The notes: generated by a model from the letters alone, not told the origin. Positions 51,197 through 60,194 are shown, counted from the stretch's first letter. The stretch is 64,000 nt of DNA from DAORHV01 sp964513925 (GCA_964513925.1 CAZENR010000002.1:47952-111951), one strand, 5' to 3'. Numbers and translations: made by a program.

Positions 51197-51781
51197 ATGT
51201 CCGGTTCCGGGAAGCTCGTCCTCATCATTGGCCCAAGCGGAGTAGGCAAAAGCGTCATTCTCAAGACTCTGCGAGAGAAATTCCGGCAGCTGGTGTTTCC
51301 GCGTTCGGCAACCACCCGCGCCCGTCGCCCGGGCGAAGGAGACGAGCTATACCACTTTGTCACCGATGCCGAATTCGACTCCTGGTTGCAAGAAGGGAAA
51401 TTCCTCGAGTGGGCGCAGGTGCACAAGGGTGCCCGCTACGGCACGCTCTTCAGTGAAATTCTTCCCGCCATCGACGCCGGCAAGATTGTTGTACGCGAGG
51501 TGGACGTCCAGGGTTTTTTAAGCATCCGGGTGAACCCTCATTTTTCCGGCGAGTCTCCGCAGTATCGTCTGCAAACAATGTTCATACTGCCGGAAAGCGA
51601 AGCGCAGCTGGTTGAGCACATCACCAAGCGCGCTCCCATGGCCAAGGAGGAATTGCAGCGCCGTATCGACAGCGTCCGGCACGAACTGAAGCATGCACCG
51701 CTTACAGACGTGCAAATCGTGAACCAAGAAGGCAAGCTCGCAGAAACCATTGCCTACGTAGAGAAGGCGATTTTCTCCTAA
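51197..51781 (+). CDS. gmk: Guanylate kinase
   Basis: Converts GMP to GDP with ATP, 194 aa. The P-loop GPSGVGKS is at 12-19. The GMP-binding region PRSATTRARRPGEGDELYHFV and EWAQVHKGARYGT follow. TACTAT at 51185-51190 is six nt before the ATG at 51197, which discards the longer frame. Essential nucleotide metabolism. Confidence 0.95.
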   Translation: MSGSGKLVLIIGPSGVGKSVILKTLREKFRQLVFPRSATTRARRPGEGDELYHFVTDAEFDSWLQEGKFLEWAQVHKGARYGTLFSEILPAIDAGKIVVREVDVQGFLSIRVNPHFSGESPQYRLQTMFILPESEAQLVEHITKRAPMAKEELQRRIDSVRHELKHAPLTDVQIVNQEGKLAETIAYVEKAIFS

Positions 51782-51785
51782 CACA

Positions 51786-51950
51786 TCAGGCCTCGTCGCC
51801 TTCGTCGTCATCTTCATCATCTTCATCTTGCTTGCGCAGACGCGAGCCGATGATCGAGGATACCGCGCTGCCGATGACGAACCCCACCACCAGGCGCTTG
51901 ACGATTTTTCCGCCTCGCTTCTCCGGTTCTTTCTTCTTGAAAGGCCACAT
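51786..51950 (-). CDS. Small protein, 54 aa, basic helix then acidic tail
   Basis: A 54-aa protein: a Lys-rich N-terminus (MWPFKKKEPEKRGGK), one amphipathic or membrane helix (IVKRLVVGFVIGSAVSSIIG, YtxH-like) and an Asp/Glu tail. The start is supported by TATACT on the minus strand at 51957-51962, six nt upstream. A membrane-associated role is likely; the function is unknown. Confidence 0.6.
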   Translation of the reverse strand: MWPFKKKEPEKRGGKIVKRLVVGFVIGSAVSSIIGSRLRKQDEDDEDDDEGDEA

Positions 51951-52008
51951 GAGCGCAGTATAGCACGTTGCCCAAATACGGATGAGAAATTGCAACACAA
52001 GATTGCTA

Positions 52009-52071
52009 GACTCCGAGATTCCTTGGACTCCAGCGAGTCCGGTATCCCGGGAACCAGAGAGCCTTGGAGTC
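52009..52071. repeat. Cluster of five GANTC sites
   Basis: GANTC starts at 52009, 52017, 52026, 52035 and 52067. The 17-mer GATTCCTTGGACTCCAG (52017-52033) recurs exactly at 62152-62168. Confidence 0.6.
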
Positions 52072-52116
52072 CTCTCCATACTTGCATTCTGACTTCAAAC
52101 GCACGATCCTGCGCGC

Positions 52117-52899
52117 ATGCGCACGCCTCGCATCGTCGGCATCCTGAATGTCACGCCAGATTCGTACGTGGACGGAGGAAAGTACGCCGATGTCGAAGCT
52201 GCCGTGCGGCAGGCCAAGCGCTACGTCGAGGAAGGCGCCGACATTGTCGAAATAGGTGGCGAGTCCACCGGACCAGGGTCCTTGGATGTTGCCGAAGCCG
52301 AGGAATTGAGCCGGGTCATTCCCGTGGTAGGCGCCATACACGCAGCGCTTCCGGGCATAGTCATTGCCGTAGACACGTGGAAGGCTACGGTCGCACAAGC
52401 GGCACTGGAAGCCGGTGCATCCATGATCAACGATATTACCGCAGGCCGTGGCGACCCAAGGATGTTTGGTGTTGTAGCGCAGATGAGGTGTCCGTACGTC
52501 ATGATGCATGCAAAAGATGCCAGTCCGCGAACCACCGTACGCAAGCGCGAGTACGAAGACGTCATTCGCGACGTGGCAGCGTTTTTGCAGCAGCGCATCA
52601 ACGTTGCGGTTGCCGCGGGCATTGCGCACCACAACATCATCGTGGATCCGGGCTTGGGGCATTTCATTTCGGCAGACCCCAGCTATTCCTTCGAAATCCT
52701 CGATCGGCTTCGGGAGCTGGCGCACCTCGGCCCGGTACTGGTGAGCCCCTCTCGAAAATCGTTTTTAGCCGGTCCCGACAATGTACCTCCCTCGCAGCGT
52801 TTACCGGCAACGCTCAAGGCTTCCGTCACCGCCATGAAGAACGGCGCCTCGTACATCCGCACTCACGATGTTGGCGCTACAGTGCGGGCGCTTAGCTGA
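52117..52899 (+). CDS. folP: Dihydropteroate synthase
   Basis: Joins p-aminobenzoate to the pterin diphosphate in folate synthesis, 260 aa. The signature GILNVTPDS at 8-16, EIGGEST, INDITAG, MMHAKD, DPGLG and PVLVSPSRKSF are all present. The third residue after GEST is Gly where most enzymes have Arg (ESTGPG vs ESTRPG), which touches the substrate-loop region. No other folate gene is in the window. Confidence 0.93.
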   Translation: MRTPRIVGILNVTPDSYVDGGKYADVEAAVRQAKRYVEEGADIVEIGGESTGPGSLDVAEAEELSRVIPVVGAIHAALPGIVIAVDTWKATVAQAALEAGASMINDITAGRGDPRMFGVVAQMRCPYVMMHAKDASPRTTVRKREYEDVIRDVAAFLQQRINVAVAAGIAHHNIIVDPGLGHFISADPSYSFEILDRLRELAHLGPVLVSPSRKSFLAGPDNVPPSQRLPATLKASVTAMKNGASYIRTHDVGATVRALS

Positions 52900-53695
52900 A
52901 TGCGTCCATCACGAAGTACACCAGGACGTAGCTCAGTAGAATAATGACAATGCCCGCAAGAACGCGGAAGATAAGGCTCTTTGCCTGGTTGAACACTTCC
53001 TCGTTTCCAAAGTTAGCAACCATGCGGAAGCCGGCATACACCAGTGCCGCCATGGCAATAGTGGTAACAATACCCAGGATAATTTGCACCTTGCTTAATA
53101 CCAGCCCAATGAGCGGGTTTGGAATGCCTTGGAAAATGGAGTCGTGAATCAAAATTGCCGAAGCAATGATGATAAGGCCTACGACGGCGTTGATCAGCGA
53201 ATTGCGGACATTGGCGTAAGCGCCTTCGTCGCCGCCGAAGCCGGAAACTGCACGCACCGCAGAGATGACTACCATGAGAATGCCGAAAATGCCGGCCATA
53301 GCGCTTAGCCAACCTACGACGCCAAGTGCTTCTGCATTCAACTGAGGTGCTACGTTGTTTATTTGGGTTCCGGGTGCTTGGTAGATCAGGCTTAAGAAGA
53401 CCGGTGCGAGCATGATGATAATGCCGCCGATGACAACAGCCATGACGGTGTTGCGCCCCTTGCTCAAGCCATCTTCACTGCTGGTCATGACCATGGTCAT
53501 GCCGGCGATGATGACCACCAGTACCGCAACCGGTACCCACAGCGGAGCAGCGGAATTGAGTACGGTGAACAAGATGCCGCGGATCGTGGCGCCGTCGGCG
53601 TGTGCCGTATGCGGCACCAAGAAGAGCGTTGCGGCAATGAGCGCCTGCGGAGCAAGACGCGCGACGTTGCCGAGTGCTGTACGGAGCAGGCGCAT
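52892..53695 (-). CDS. TrbC/pilin-like multi-pass membrane protein (second of a pair)
   Basis: A 267-aa protein with a signal peptide (LIAATLFLVPHTAHA) and about six helices in two repeats of the form NAVVGLIIIASAI / IAMAALVYAGFRMVANFG. This two-helix pattern with GFRM/G-rich motifs resembles TrbC/VirB2-type pilin precursors common in CPR genomes. The ATG overlaps the upstream stop (TAATG). A role in a pilus or secretion system is inference. Confidence 0.65.
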   Translation of the reverse strand: MRLLRTALGNVARLAPQALIAATLFLVPHTAHADGATIRGILFTVLNSAAPLWVPVAVLVVIIAGMTMVMTSSEDGLSKGRNTVMAVVIGGIIIMLAPVFLSLIYQAPGTQINNVAPQLNAEALGVVGWLSAMAGIFGILMVVISAVRAVSGFGGDEGAYANVRNSLINAVVGLIIIASAILIHDSIFQGIPNPLIGLVLSKVQIILGIVTTIAMAALVYAGFRMVANFGNEEVFNQAKSLIFRVLAGIVIILLSYVLVYFVMDAFS

Positions 53696-54465
53696 TAGAC
53701 GAAGGTGATGATTGCGGTGTAACACACCAACACGAATACAAGCGCAGTCAGCGTGCCAATGACCACCTTCTTGGCACGATCCTTCAGCGACTCGTCGAAC
53801 GAAATAACCAAGAAGAAACCCGCGACGATAAGCGCAACTACACACAGTGTTCCAAAAATGGTGAGCAAGAACAGGATGATGCCCTTCATTTCTTCCACCA
53901 GCAGACCCGGGTCGTTGTCGGCAACGGCATGCACGATGGCGAAGGCAATGAGCGAAATGGCCACGCCGATGCAGTGCATGACCAGCAGCTTAAAAATACG
54001 CGTGCGCTCGCTGGCTTCGCCTTGCGAGGCGATCATGCGCAGACCGTCGATGGTGATCATGAGCACAAACAGGCCGCTCATGAGCGTAATGATGAACGTG
54101 GAAACGCTGTTGATGCCCGGTACCAATTGCGACGGATCGGCTCCGTTGGCCTGGTTATAGAATGCGTCTACGAATGCAGATGAAATGGCGATGATGATGA
54201 ATCCTCCGGCCGCATAAATGAACGAGTTCTGGGCGTTGGTGTACGCTTCGTCGCCCTTGTAGGCTTCCAGAATCATGCGGAAGCCGTAGTAGAACAGACA
54301 AATCGCCGCCACACCCTCAAAAATCACTAGTCCGTTATTGATGATATGCAGCGTAATGAAGTTGGATAATGCCTGCGCACCCGCGCCCGCAAAACACAGC
54401 TGGGGCAAAGCAAGGGTGGTAGCGGCAAATGCCGCAAGTGCCGGTATGCGCTTTGGCAGCGTCAT
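53695..54465 (-). CDS. TrbC/pilin-like multi-pass membrane protein (first of a pair)
   Basis: A 256-aa protein with a signal peptide ending near LCFAGA and about six helices. The segments GVAAICLFYYGFRMILEAYKGDEAYTNAQNS and NSFIYAAGGFIIIAISSAFV parallel the downstream protein, so the two are probably paralogues. TATACT on the minus strand at 54475-54480, nine nt upstream, sets the start. Confidence 0.65.
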   Translation of the reverse strand: MTLPKRIPALAAFAATTLALPQLCFAGAGAQALSNFITLHIINNGLVIFEGVAAICLFYYGFRMILEAYKGDEAYTNAQNSFIYAAGGFIIIAISSAFVDAFYNQANGADPSQLVPGINSVSTFIITLMSGLFVLMITIDGLRMIASQGEASERTRIFKLLVMHCIGVAISLIAFAIVHAVADNDPGLLVEEMKGIILFLLTIFGTLCVVALIVAGFFLVISFDESLKDRAKKVVIGTLTALVFVLVCYTAIITFV

Positions 54466-54538
54466 AATCTCGTTAGTATAGCACAAAAATACTCGCCAAA
54501 CAACTTGCTGAATTGTCAAAACCGAATACGATATTGCC

Positions 54539-55237
54539 ATGCAATATCCCTATTCTTCGGCTCCGCAAAGCCAACCAATCGTACTTTCTTCCCCGGTGCT
54601 TTCCACGGTGTACGCACTTGTCGCTCTGGCAATGGCCGTGACGGCCGCTGGCGTCTTTGTAGGCGGTACCTTCGCGTTACCAATTCTTTCCAGCGGATGG
54701 ATTTCACTGCTCTTCATCCTAGAGCTCGGCGTGGTATGGACGGCAAGGTGGTGGGTGCGATCGTCACCGCTGAATATCCTGTTGTTCTTCGCGTTCCCGT
54801 TCCTGTCCGGTTTGACGGTCACCCCGTTGCTGCTGTCGGTCGCCGCAGGGTACGTCAACGGCGTTGCCATTCTTGCAAATGCCGCAATCGCCACTGCGCT
54901 CATGACCGTTGCCGCCGCCGTCTTCGGTCGTACTACGTCCATGAACCTTTCGTCCATTGGCAGCCTGTTGTTCTTCTCTGTCATCGGCCTCATTGTCGCC
55001 GGAGTGCTGCAAATCTTCATCCCCGGTCTGCGAGGAGGAGCTTTCGAGCTGCTTATTTCTGGCATTGGCGTTGTTACCTTCGCGTTGTACATCGCCTACG
55101 ACATGAACCGCATCGGCCGCCTGTCTGCCCAGGGTTACTCTCCGTTCCTACTCGCATTGTCGCTGTATTTAGATATCTTCAACTTGTTTCTCTACGTCCT
55201 GCGATTCATGTTGGAAATCGGTGGTAAGCGCAGGTAG
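54539..55237 (+). CDS. Bax inhibitor-1 / YccA family membrane protein
   Basis: A 232-aa protein with seven helices and a C-terminal polar segment, matching the BI-1/TMBIM family. The segments PLLLSVAAGYVNG, LLFFSVIGLIVAGVLQIF and ALYIAYDMNRI (family Asp pH-sensor region) are recognisable. The family includes pH-dependent Ca2+ leak channels and YccA, an FtsH modulator. TACGAT at 54527-54532 is six nt before the ATG. Confidence 0.85.
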   Translation: MQYPYSSAPQSQPIVLSSPVLSTVYALVALAMAVTAAGVFVGGTFALPILSSGWISLLFILELGVVWTARWWVRSSPLNILLFFAFPFLSGLTVTPLLLSVAAGYVNGVAILANAAIATALMTVAAAVFGRTTSMNLSSIGSLLFFSVIGLIVAGVLQIFIPGLRGGAFELLISGIGVVTFALYIAYDMNRIGRLSAQGYSPFLLALSLYLDIFNLFLYVLRFMLEIGGKRR

Positions 55238-55303
55238 CTACAAAACAGGGGAGAAATTGTCTCTTTACATCGGTTCGTTGCGCCGCTACAGTACCGCAGC
55301 TCT

Positions 55304-55489
55304 ATGGCCAAGCGTCCTACACCTAGTAAGCGGCTCAGTAAAGATCGCGGTCGAACGCGTCACAGCGTGTACCTCCAGAAAGAGGTTCGCCGCCTGACCA
55401 ACTTCGCTTCTTCTCCGTTTGCAGCTCCGGCTGCCTCCCGCAGCAAGAGCCGCAAGGCGCTGGACAAGATCACGCGCGTGAAGGCCTAA
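55304..55489 (+). CDS. Small basic protein, 61 aa
   Basis: A highly basic (Lys/Arg-rich) small protein without a recognised family; its composition suggests nucleic-acid or ribosome binding. TACAGT at 55287-55292 lies 11 nt before the ATG, and a strong terminator follows at 55511-55537, so it forms a complete single-gene unit. The ordered signals on both sides support a real gene. Confidence 0.6.
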   Translation: MAKRPTPSKRLSKDRGRTRHSVYLQKEVRRLTNFASSPFAAPAASRSKSRKALDKITRVKA

Positions 55490-55494
55490 TGTCG

Positions 55495-55582
55495 GATTCC
55501 AATGACTCCTAAAAAAACCGCCTGACGGCGGTTTTTTCGAATCCATAAATCCAGGGAGGGGGATTCAAGGAATCATGGAATC
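55495..55582. repeat. Cluster of six GANTC sites
   Basis: GANTC starts at 55495, 55504, 55539, 55562, 55570 and 55578, on either side of the terminator at 55511-55537. Confidence 0.55.
55511..55537 (+). terminator. Bidirectional-looking rho-independent terminator
   Basis: CCGCC-tgac-GGCGG with seven A before and six T after. It ends the 55304-55489 gene. Confidence 0.8.
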
Positions 55583-55684
55583 TCGGTACCTGTGCATCTC
55601 GGAATACTAGAGTGTAAACAGTCCTGCGCGTTCTTTGTCTATTTCCATCTTTGCAGCAACCATCACTGTCGCTATCCTGGCTAC

Positions 55685-56119
55685 ATGGCCAGCCGACGAC
55701 ATCTCGCGCGTATCGCAGTTATGCAAAGCGTCTTCGAAATGCAAATGCGCGATACGGATCCACGCAAGGCGCTGGAGCACAATATTGCCCAGCACGGCGG
55801 CGATGATGCGGTAGATGCCAAGTTTTCCAGAACGCTGTTGGAGGGTATTCTTGAACACGGTGACGACATTCGTCGTTCCATTCAGGAGCACGCGCCGCAG
55901 TGGCCGCTGGAACGCATGGATGTCATCACCAGATCGATTTTGCTCATGGGAGGGGAAGAGCTGCTGTTTACCGGCGATGCACCTCCGGCAGTAGTGATGA
56001 ACGAGGCGATAGAGGTAGCAAAGGAGTTCGGTACCGAAGAAGGAGCAAAGTTCGTCAATGGTGTTTTAAATGCCTTGGCGCACGCAAAAAAGAAGTCTAA
56101 TCCGCCTCCGGCTGCATGA
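55685..56119 (+). CDS. nusB: Transcription antitermination factor NusB
   Basis: All-helical NusB, 144 aa, part of the rRNA antitermination complex with NusE (S10). The segments ARIAVMQSVFEMQMRD, EGILEHGDDI, ILLMGGEELL and NEAIEVAKEFGTEEGAKFVNGVL are typical. TATCCT at 55673-55678 is six nt before the ATG. The stop overlaps the rnc start (ATGA), so the two RNA-processing genes are coupled. Confidence 0.92.
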   Translation: MASRRHLARIAVMQSVFEMQMRDTDPRKALEHNIAQHGGDDAVDAKFSRTLLEGILEHGDDIRRSIQEHAPQWPLERMDVITRSILLMGGEELLFTGDAPPAVVMNEAIEVAKEFGTEEGAKFVNGVLNALAHAKKKSNPPPAA

Positions 56120-56808
56120 GCAATCCATCGTCGCTGACCGGCCTGGAAAACGCCACCGGGGTGCGTTTTCGCAATAAGGAATTACTTGCCCAGGCGCTGA
56201 CCCACAGGTCTGCCGGCCACGATTCCGGCAAGAGTATGCACAACGAGCGCCTGGAGTTTTTAGGCGATGCCGTCTTGCAACTGGTGGCAACGGAGTACTT
56301 GTTTCAGGCGAGCGATAAGCCGGAAGGCGAGCTGACGAGCTGGCGTTCGGCATTGGTGCAGGGGAATCACTTGTCCGAAATCGCGCGTGAGCTCAAGTTG
56401 GGAGACTACCTCTTTATGAGCCGTGGTGAACACTTAAGCGATGGCCGAAACAAGCCCTCCACACTGGCGAATGCGCTGGAGGCGTTCATAGGTGCTTTGT
56501 ACTTAGACCAGGGCATGGATGCCGCACGCGGCTTCATTGAGAAGTTCATCCTCGTTCGGCTGAAGCAGCTCATCGCCAAGGGTAAGCACAGAGACGAGAA
56601 GAGTCTGCTGCAGGAAATCGCCCAGGAGAAAACCGGCATCACGCCAACGTACAAGACCATCGACGAAAGCGGTCCTGATCACCAGAAGGAATTCACGTGC
56701 TGTGTTTCCATTGGCGAGGAAGAAATCGCCACGGGTAAAGGCAACACCAAGCAGAAGGCCGAACAGGCTGCCGCAGCCGCAGCCTTGAAGGTGAAGGGGT
56801 GGAGGTAA
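56116..56808 (+). CDS. rnc: Ribonuclease III
   Basis: Double-stranded RNA endonuclease, 230 aa. The signature NERLEFLGD is at 43-51. A later NALEAFIGALYLDQG holds the second metal-site Glu. The C-terminal dsRNA-binding domain (KSLLQEIAQEKTGITPTYKTI to KQKAEQAAAAAAL) is complete. It processes rRNA precursors. It ends at the AT-rich palindrome island. Confidence 0.96.
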   Translation: MSNPSSLTGLENATGVRFRNKELLAQALTHRSAGHDSGKSMHNERLEFLGDAVLQLVATEYLFQASDKPEGELTSWRSALVQGNHLSEIARELKLGDYLFMSRGEHLSDGRNKPSTLANALEAFIGALYLDQGMDAARGFIEKFILVRLKQLIAKGKHRDEKSLLQEIAQEKTGITPTYKTIDESGPDHQKEFTCCVSIGEEEIATGKGNTKQKAEQAAAAAALKVKGWR

Positions 56809-56864
56809 CATGAGGATTTCAAGACTTCATAGCATCCTGATATTTCGTCGTAATTATGTTAATA

Positions 56865-57184
56865 GAACAAAAAATGTATTCTTATATTTTGTTATTAATT
56901 AGCCAAAAATAAAGAACAAATATTATGTTCAATATCAAAGAAAAGCCAGTCAAAATTCTAGAGAATTCGAGGGTGTAGCTTCTTGGTAGAAGTACACTGA
57001 TTAATGAATAAATAATATGTTCGCACTTTTTATTATTAAGAAGGCAAAAAATAAGAACAAAAAATATGTTCAATTAAAAATATTGGGACGCCGATTGCTT
57101 ACGACTTTTAGCAGTATTGAATAAAAAATATGATCAATTATTTTGCTTTAAATATAATAAAAATACAGAACTAAAAAATTGATC
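56865..57184. repeat. AT-rich array of three 66-bp palindromic units
   Basis: A 17-bp near-palindrome (consensus GAAYAAAAAATATGTTC) occurs six times: 56865, 56914, 57006, 57055, 57119 and 57168. The copies form three pairs, each with exactly 49 bp between starts. Every pair and its 32-bp middle form a larger imperfect dyad. A GTGTA/TACAC hairpin lies at 56973-56997. The 403-bp gap (56809-57211) between two convergent genes has no ORF and is far more AT-rich than its surroundings. Confidence 0.75.
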
Positions 57185-57211
57185 AATATTCTAGAATAAC
57201 CCTACATCCGA

Positions 57212-59647
57212 CTATTGTCCCATTGCCTGAATATCCGCTGCACGAATAACAATCTCATCCCCGCGCTTTACCGTGTGCTTGAGCATGTAGTCGGCAATGT
57301 AGTTTTCAATGCTTTCGGTAATGGTGCGTCGCAGCTGGCGGGCACCGAATTCCACGCTGTACCCCTTATGCGCAAGCACGTCCACCACATCCTGTTCTAC
57401 GGAAATGCGAATGCCGCGCTTCTCGTTCATGTCACGCACGATATGATCAAGCATTAGGATCGTCAGTCGCGCCACGTGGTGTGGCTGAAGCGGGAAGTAC
57501 ACCAATACATCGTCGAAGCGGTTGAGGAATTCCGGCGAAAACAGCTTGTCTTTCAGGATCCTGTCAACAAGCAGCTGCTTAAATGCCGCGCGATCTATGC
57601 CTGGGTTTTCCTTGAGTGCATCGCGAATGTACAGCCCGCCGGCGTTACTGGTGGCGATGATGATGGTATTGCGGAAATCGGTCTTCAGTCCGCGTGCATC
57701 GATGAGCGTTCCTTCATCCAATACCTGCAGGAACAGGTTTAAGACGTGCGGATGTGCTTTCTCTATTTCATCGAGCAGAATGAGCGAGAACGGACGGTCT
57801 TGAATGCGTTGGATCAGGAAGCCTTCGTGGAAAACGCCGTTGGTATCGGTAGTACCCAGAATGCCGTTGACTGATTCGGGGGTGGAATACTCGTTTAGGT
57901 CGATGCGGGTGAAGCTTTCTGCCGAACCGAAGTAGTGCTCGGCAAGGGTCTTGGCGGTTTCGGTTTTTCCTACGCCAGTTGAACCCAAGAACAGGAACGT
58001 GCCCAGCGGTCGGCGTCCGGTGTCGATATCCAGGCGGGCGCGCTTGAGCGCATTGACCAGGCTGCGCACGGCTTCTTCTTGGCCCACGACGCTGCGCATC
58101 AGCATGGCCGACAAGGTGAGTAGCTTATTACGCTCTCCGTCGGACATGGCCGAAACATCGATGTGCGCCTTTAACGATACGCCGCTGCGGATGTGCTTTT
58201 CGTCCACGTAGGGCGCCTGCTGCTGCGATGCCACCAAAATCGCCTCGTTCATGACGTCTATCGCCTTTCCGGGGAATCCGCCACGGCCAATGTACCGCCG
58301 GCAGAGCACCGGTATGGATGCAAGTGCCTTGTACGTCATGCGCACTTTTCGCCTGTGTTCCAGGCTAAAGTAGTGCGACATGAGCACATCCATGGTTTCG
58401 GTTTCGCTGGCATCGTCGATATAGACCTTCTCCATGAGTACATCGATCATGCCCTCGCGCTTCATGGTGGAGTGGTAGTCTTCCAGGTCGGCGACTCCGA
58501 TAAGGTTAATGCGCGGATGCTGCAGGAATTTGAGCAACACCTGCTTCAGTCTTGCATCGGCGGCCTTCATGAGCATGGCAATTTCCTCGGCTACCAGGAT
58601 GAACTTTCCGCCGCTTTCGGCTTTTTGCAGCGCCTTCAGCAGCAAGGAGTCGCTGCGATCGCTGCCCGAAAGCAGTTCGGCGCCGCGCAGCTTGAGCACG
58701 CGCGTATACGGCAGTCCGTGTTCTATTTCGTACATTCGCAGGCAACGAGTGAAGTTCTCGATCATGGTGCGCTTCCCAACACCGTTTTTACCCACAAGTA
58801 GCACGTTTCGGTGGTTATCGACGCCCGATAGCAAGCGCAGCATGTCATCCAGTTTGTCGCGGTGAATGACCGCATCGCGCCGGCGCGATAAGATCTGTTC
58901 GCCGATATCGGTTGTCAGCCGGTCGAGCTCGTTGGTGTAGCCCATCACCCAGGTGCGGCCGAATGAGCCCAAGATCCGTACCAACGCATCGGGGCCTATG
59001 GGGCACTCGCGGTTGCGGCTGTACCAGTGGAACGTTTCGCAGCGCATGATCTTGCCGAAGTCCGCAAAAGACAAATCGGCTTCGTCCAGCAGCTTGCGCA
59101 GTGCCGTGCTGTGCTCGAAAAAGGCATACAGCATGGCAGTGGAATCCAATACGTCGGATTTCAGTTCTTTGCAGGCATCCAATCCCCATTGCAAGCATTC
59201 GGAAATCACATGGGTTTCGCCTCCGTCCGTGTAGTGCTTTAGTACCGTAGCACGATCCACGCCCATCAATCCCAAAATGTACAGCGACCGCTCGCTGGCT
59301 ACAGTCGCCTTGAGCAGCGCAAGCGTGTCCACGTTGGTGTAGGCGCTCAAGTGCCGGATCATGTTCCACGACAGCAGCTTGGCGATATTGCGTTCATCCA
59401 AGAGTTTGTGGTGCGTGTTTACCAGCAGCTTGTGGCGTGTAAATAGGTGTACTACCAGCAGCGAAAAGGCGATGAGCGCCGCGCACACGATAATGGGCAT
59501 GCTCCTGTGTTGCAGCAGCCACTCTTCGGCAAACGGTGCGAGCATGAACAAGTAAAATGCTGCGCTGATGGGGTTTAGCAGCAGCTTGCGGAGCTGTACT
59601 CCTGCAAATGCTTCCGTGGCCGCAAGATCGAACGTGCGTGCGTTCAT
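57212..59647 (-). CDS. Membrane-anchored Clp-type double AAA+ ATPase
   Basis: An 811-aa ClpC/ClpB-like unfoldase. Two transmembrane helices (about 24-70) replace the usual Clp N domain. AAA+ 1 has a Walker A of GKNGVGKRT near 285; AAA+ 2 has GSTGVGKTE near 554, FSLILLDEIEKAH and FLNRFDDVLVYFPL. I see no obvious ClpP-binding IGF loop. It may extract membrane or secreted proteins. The ATG overlaps the upstream stop (ATGA), tying it to the small membrane protein. Confidence 0.85.
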   Translation of the reverse strand: MNARTFDLAATEAFAGVQLRKLLLNPISAAFYLFMLAPFAEEWLLQHRSMPIIVCAALIAFSLLVVHLFTRHKLLVNTHHKLLDERNIAKLLSWNMIRHLSAYTNVDTLALLKATVASERSLYILGLMGVDRATVLKHYTDGGETHVISECLQWGLDACKELKSDVLDSTAMLYAFFEHSTALRKLLDEADLSFADFGKIMRCETFHWYSRNRECPIGPDALVRILGSFGRTWVMGYTNELDRLTTDIGEQILSRRRDAVIHRDKLDDMLRLLSGVDNHRNVLLVGKNGVGKRTMIENFTRCLRMYEIEHGLPYTRVLKLRGAELLSGSDRSDSLLLKALQKAESGGKFILVAEEIAMLMKAADARLKQVLLKFLQHPRINLIGVADLEDYHSTMKREGMIDVLMEKVYIDDASETETMDVLMSHYFSLEHRRKVRMTYKALASIPVLCRRYIGRGGFPGKAIDVMNEAILVASQQQAPYVDEKHIRSGVSLKAHIDVSAMSDGERNKLLTLSAMLMRSVVGQEEAVRSLVNALKRARLDIDTGRRPLGTFLFLGSTGVGKTETAKTLAEHYFGSAESFTRIDLNEYSTPESVNGILGTTDTNGVFHEGFLIQRIQDRPFSLILLDEIEKAHPHVLNLFLQVLDEGTLIDARGLKTDFRNTIIIATSNAGGLYIRDALKENPGIDRAAFKQLLVDRILKDKLFSPEFLNRFDDVLVYFPLQPHHVARLTILMLDHIVRDMNEKRGIRISVEQDVVDVLAHKGYSVEFGARQLRRTITESIENYIADYMLKHTVKRGDEIVIRAADIQAMGQ

Positions 59648-60057
59648 GTCAGAATCGTCATGATCAAGTACGTCCAGCCCAGTATTGCCAGTAGCGGAAA
59701 CGTCATCCACACCGTCAGCCATGCAGTAAAGAGTGCGAGACAGCAAATGTGCGTCACAATTCCCATAATCATCATCACGAGCCTAAAGATGCATCCAATC
59801 AACCGTGACATGGTATTCATCACCAGCGCCTGGAAGATGCCCGAAATATCCATGTGATTCTTGGGATACGGGTCCAGCATGCCCTTCCATGGCAGCAGGA
59901 GTGTTCGCAACAGGAAAGGGAACGAGAAAATTTCCCAGAATGCCCTTACGTAAGCGAAATACGTGTCCATGATTGCCTTCGGCATTTCCACGAAGTACCA
60001 CGGCAAGAACCCGCCAATGGCGATACGTATGGCCAACTGCTGGGGAACCAGTCGCAT
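59644..60057 (-). CDS. Small membrane protein upstream of the Clp-like ATPase
   Basis: A 137-aa protein with about three helices (AIGGFLPWYFVEMPKAIMD, CIFRLVMMIMGIVTHICCLAL and WMTFPLLAILGWTYLIMTI). The family is unknown. It is the first gene of a two-gene operon with the ATPase and may be its membrane partner. TATAAT at 60079-60084 gives a leader of about 14 nt; the longer frame from 60090 would overlap this box. Confidence 0.65.
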   Translation of the reverse strand: MRLVPQQLAIRIAIGGFLPWYFVEMPKAIMDTYFAYVRAFWEIFSFPFLLRTLLLPWKGMLDPYPKNHMDISGIFQALVMNTMSRLIGCIFRLVMMIMGIVTHICCLALFTAWLTVWMTFPLLAILGWTYLIMTILT

Positions 60058-60078
60058 GGGTATGGGTTTAATCTCTTG

Positions 60079-60084
60079 ATTATA
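60079..60084 (-). promoter_or_regulatory. -10 element of the Clp-like ATPase operon
   Basis: Perfect TATAAT on the minus strand, 21 nt before the ATG at 60057. No clear -35. Confidence 0.55.
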
Positions 60085-60147
60085 GCACAAAACGCCCTTG
60101 TTTTGAAGACCTTTCCGCTTTGGTAAGCCCAGAACCTCTGTTGCAAC

Positions 60148-60174
60148 AAAAAACGGCCGGAGAGCCGGCCGTTT
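60148..60174 (-). terminator. Terminator of the tuf-rpsJ operon
   Basis: AACGGCCGG-agag-CCGGCCGTT, a 9-bp stem followed on the minus strand by a T run. It begins about 20 nt after the rpsJ stop. Confidence 0.85.
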
Positions 60175-60194
60175 TCCATGATATCGGGAGGAAA

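Noticed and set aside
56971..57005. tRNA-like segment (GGTGTAGC...TTGGTAGAA)
   Set aside because: Only a D-arm-like hairpin is present; no anticodon arm or T-arm follows.
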